A stretch of DNA of 5,965 nt from Anaerolineaceae bacterium. Lineage in GTDB: Bacteria > Chloroflexota > Anaerolineae > Anaerolineales > Anaerolineaceae. Shown piece after piece: positions 4,987-5,965 of this stretch. The stretch spans positions 1-5,965 of the forward strand of contig DPKV01000188.1 in assembly GCA_003542325.1 (NCBI GenBank), read 5' to 3'. How positions within the stretch are numbered: the stretch's first letter is position 1; each line of letters starts with the position of its first letter. Position numbers and translations under genes: made by a program. Under the pieces are notes generated by a model that made no database searches, had not been told where the DNA came from, and saw nothing but the letters and a program-made list of their open reading frames with translations.

Positions 4987-5965
4987 ATGTCCAGGCAGGA
5001 TCAGGTAGATAAGACATCCCCAATAAAAACCTTTTCCGCCGATCACCACCCGCGGCTGGGGACCTGGCTGTTTATCCTGTCGCTGGCGGTTTACCTCCTG
5101 ACCCGGCTGATCCGCCTGCCGGATTTCCCCATCTACTTCTTCACCGACGAAGCCATCCAGACGCAGCAGGCCGCCGACCTCCTGGCCAACGGCTTCCGAA
5201 ACGCGGAGGGAACCCTGCTGCCAACTTATTTTAAGAACGGCGGGCAGTATAACCTCAGCCTGTCCGTCTACGCCCAGGTCCTGCCGACCCTGCTCCTGGG
5301 AAAATCCATTTGGGTCACCCGGGGCGTCGCCGCCCTGCTAACCCTGGTGGCCGCTGTGTCGCTGGGGCTGACCCTCAAGCATGCGCTCCACAGTCAAACC
5401 TGGTGGCTGGGGCCGCTCCTGCTGGCAGCCGTCCCCGCCTGGTTCCTGCATTCCCGAACAGCCTTTGAAACAGCGCTCATGGTCTCCATGTATGCCGCCT
5501 TTCTATACTTTTATCTGCTTTATCGCAAAGGGCGCTTATGGGCCCTGTATCCCGCCCTGCTGTTTGGCGCGCTGGCTTTTTATGCCTACAGCCCCGGGCA
5601 GGTGATCGTGGTGGTCACCGGCCTGATGCTGCTGATCGCCGACGGCAAGTACCACTGGCAGCACCGCAAAACAGCCCTGATCGGCCTGGGTCTGCTGATC
5701 CTGCTGGTCCTCCCCTTCCTGCGTTTCTCGCTGACCCAGGGTCAGGCCCGCCTCCAGCACCTGATCCAGCTCAATTCCTACTGGGCCAAACCGATCCCGC
5801 TTTACGAAAAAATCCTGACCTACATCACCCGGTATCTCAAAGGCCTGAACCCGTTTTACTGGTTCTGGCCCAACCCCTCCTTCCTTGAAAAGCTCTGGCC
5901 TGAAATCGACCTCCCCCTCTGGCTCGTCTCGAACCAGGCCGACCTGGCCCGGCACACCATGCAGG
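4987..5965 (+). CDS. GT-C membrane glycosyltransferase (GT39/ArnT-PMT-like), 3' end outside window
   Basis: From the ATG at 4987 the frame is open through the last base, giving 326 codons with no stop. A short polar N-terminus (1-25) is followed by about eight hydrophobic segments, near residues 26-44, 92-108, 110-130, 138-155, 158-178, 183-201, 203-219 and 228-247. The loop after the first carries FFTDEAIQ (51-58). An acidic Asp-Glu pair (Asp54-Glu55) in the first external loop is the hallmark of GT-C enzymes that take sugars from polyprenyl-phosphate donors. Family members transfer sugars on the outer face of the membrane onto lipids, glycans or proteins; donor and acceptor are unknown here. 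GGAAAG just before the ATG is a weak ribosome-binding site. The start lies 17 nt past the inverted-repeat element, so its promoter is either in the element or shared with the C45 gene. Subfamily and full length cannot be judged. Confidence 0.82.
   Translation, partial: MSRQDQVDKTSPIKTFSADHHPRLGTWLFILSLAVYLLTRLIRLPDFPIYFFTDEAIQTQQAADLLANGFRNAEGTLLPTYFKNGGQYNLSLSVYAQVLPTLLLGKSIWVTRGVAALLTLVAAVSLGLTLKHALHSQTWWLGPLLLAAVPAWFLHSRTAFETALMVSMYAAFLYFYLLYRKGRLWALYPALLFGALAFYAYSPGQVIVVVTGLMLLIADGKYHWQHRKTALIGLGLLILLVLPFLRFSLTQGQARLQHLIQLNSYWAKPIPLYEKILTYITRYLKGLNPFYWFWPNPSFLEKLWPEIDLPLWLVSNQADLARHTMQ

Noticed and set aside
5536..5955. Minus-strand and other-frame open frames over the right end (5381-5955)
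   Set aside because: Frame 4987-5965 on the plus strand has a clean run of transmembrane helices with an Asp-Glu loop; the others are its shadows, one full of Gln/Gly/Asp as expected from antisense of Leu/Pro/Val codons.
1..5965. A new multi-gene defence or metabolic system
   Set aside because: The gat operon is housekeeping, and the C45 enzyme and GT-C enzyme show no shared pathway or defence-type partner in the window.

Overview
The window looks like ordinary chromosome from a GC-rich bacterium that makes Gln-tRNA and/or Asn-tRNA by transamidation. The protein style (long GatA with extra segments, C45-type acyltransferase, GT-C membrane glycosyltransferase, GC-rich codon choice) and a dispersed-type repeat starting with the motif TCATTGCGAGG suggest a Chloroflexota (Anaerolineae-like) genome. 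That assignment is inference from memory of such genomes; no alignment was run.

Minus-strand block (1-3449). A compact gatC-gatA-gatB operon encodes all three subunits of the tRNA-dependent amidotransferase. It reads leftward with gaps of 3 and 13 nt, from a plausible extended -10 promoter about 30-60 bp upstream of gatC. Downstream of gatB a well-formed sigma-70 promoter sits in the 48-nt gap. It drives a tRNA gene whose first 34 nt are inside the window, most likely tRNA-Gly(UCC). So the left edge carries a second, translation-related transcription unit on the same strand.

Divergent intergenic region (3450-3621). It is AT-rich and holds the gatC promoter, with a 12-bp palindrome in its spacer, then a perfect 14-bp inverted repeat with a 3-nt loop. 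A consensus TATAAT then lies six bases before the ATG of the next gene, suggesting a leaderless transcript.

Plus-strand block (3622-5965). The first gene is a 350-aa N-terminal-nucleophile (C45/AAT-like) hydrolase or acyltransferase. A 312-nt non-coding stretch follows, containing a 198-bp element with long imperfect terminal inverted repeats (MITE/REP-like, no transposase). The last gene starts 17 nt after that element: a multi-pass membrane protein with GT-C (ArnT/PMT, GT39-like) character, cut by the window's right edge after 326 codons.

The genes do not form a recognisable new multi-gene system. The observations most worth checking are the inverted-repeat element abutting the glycosyltransferase start, the leaderless-type start of the C45 gene, and the two palindromic structures between the divergent genes.
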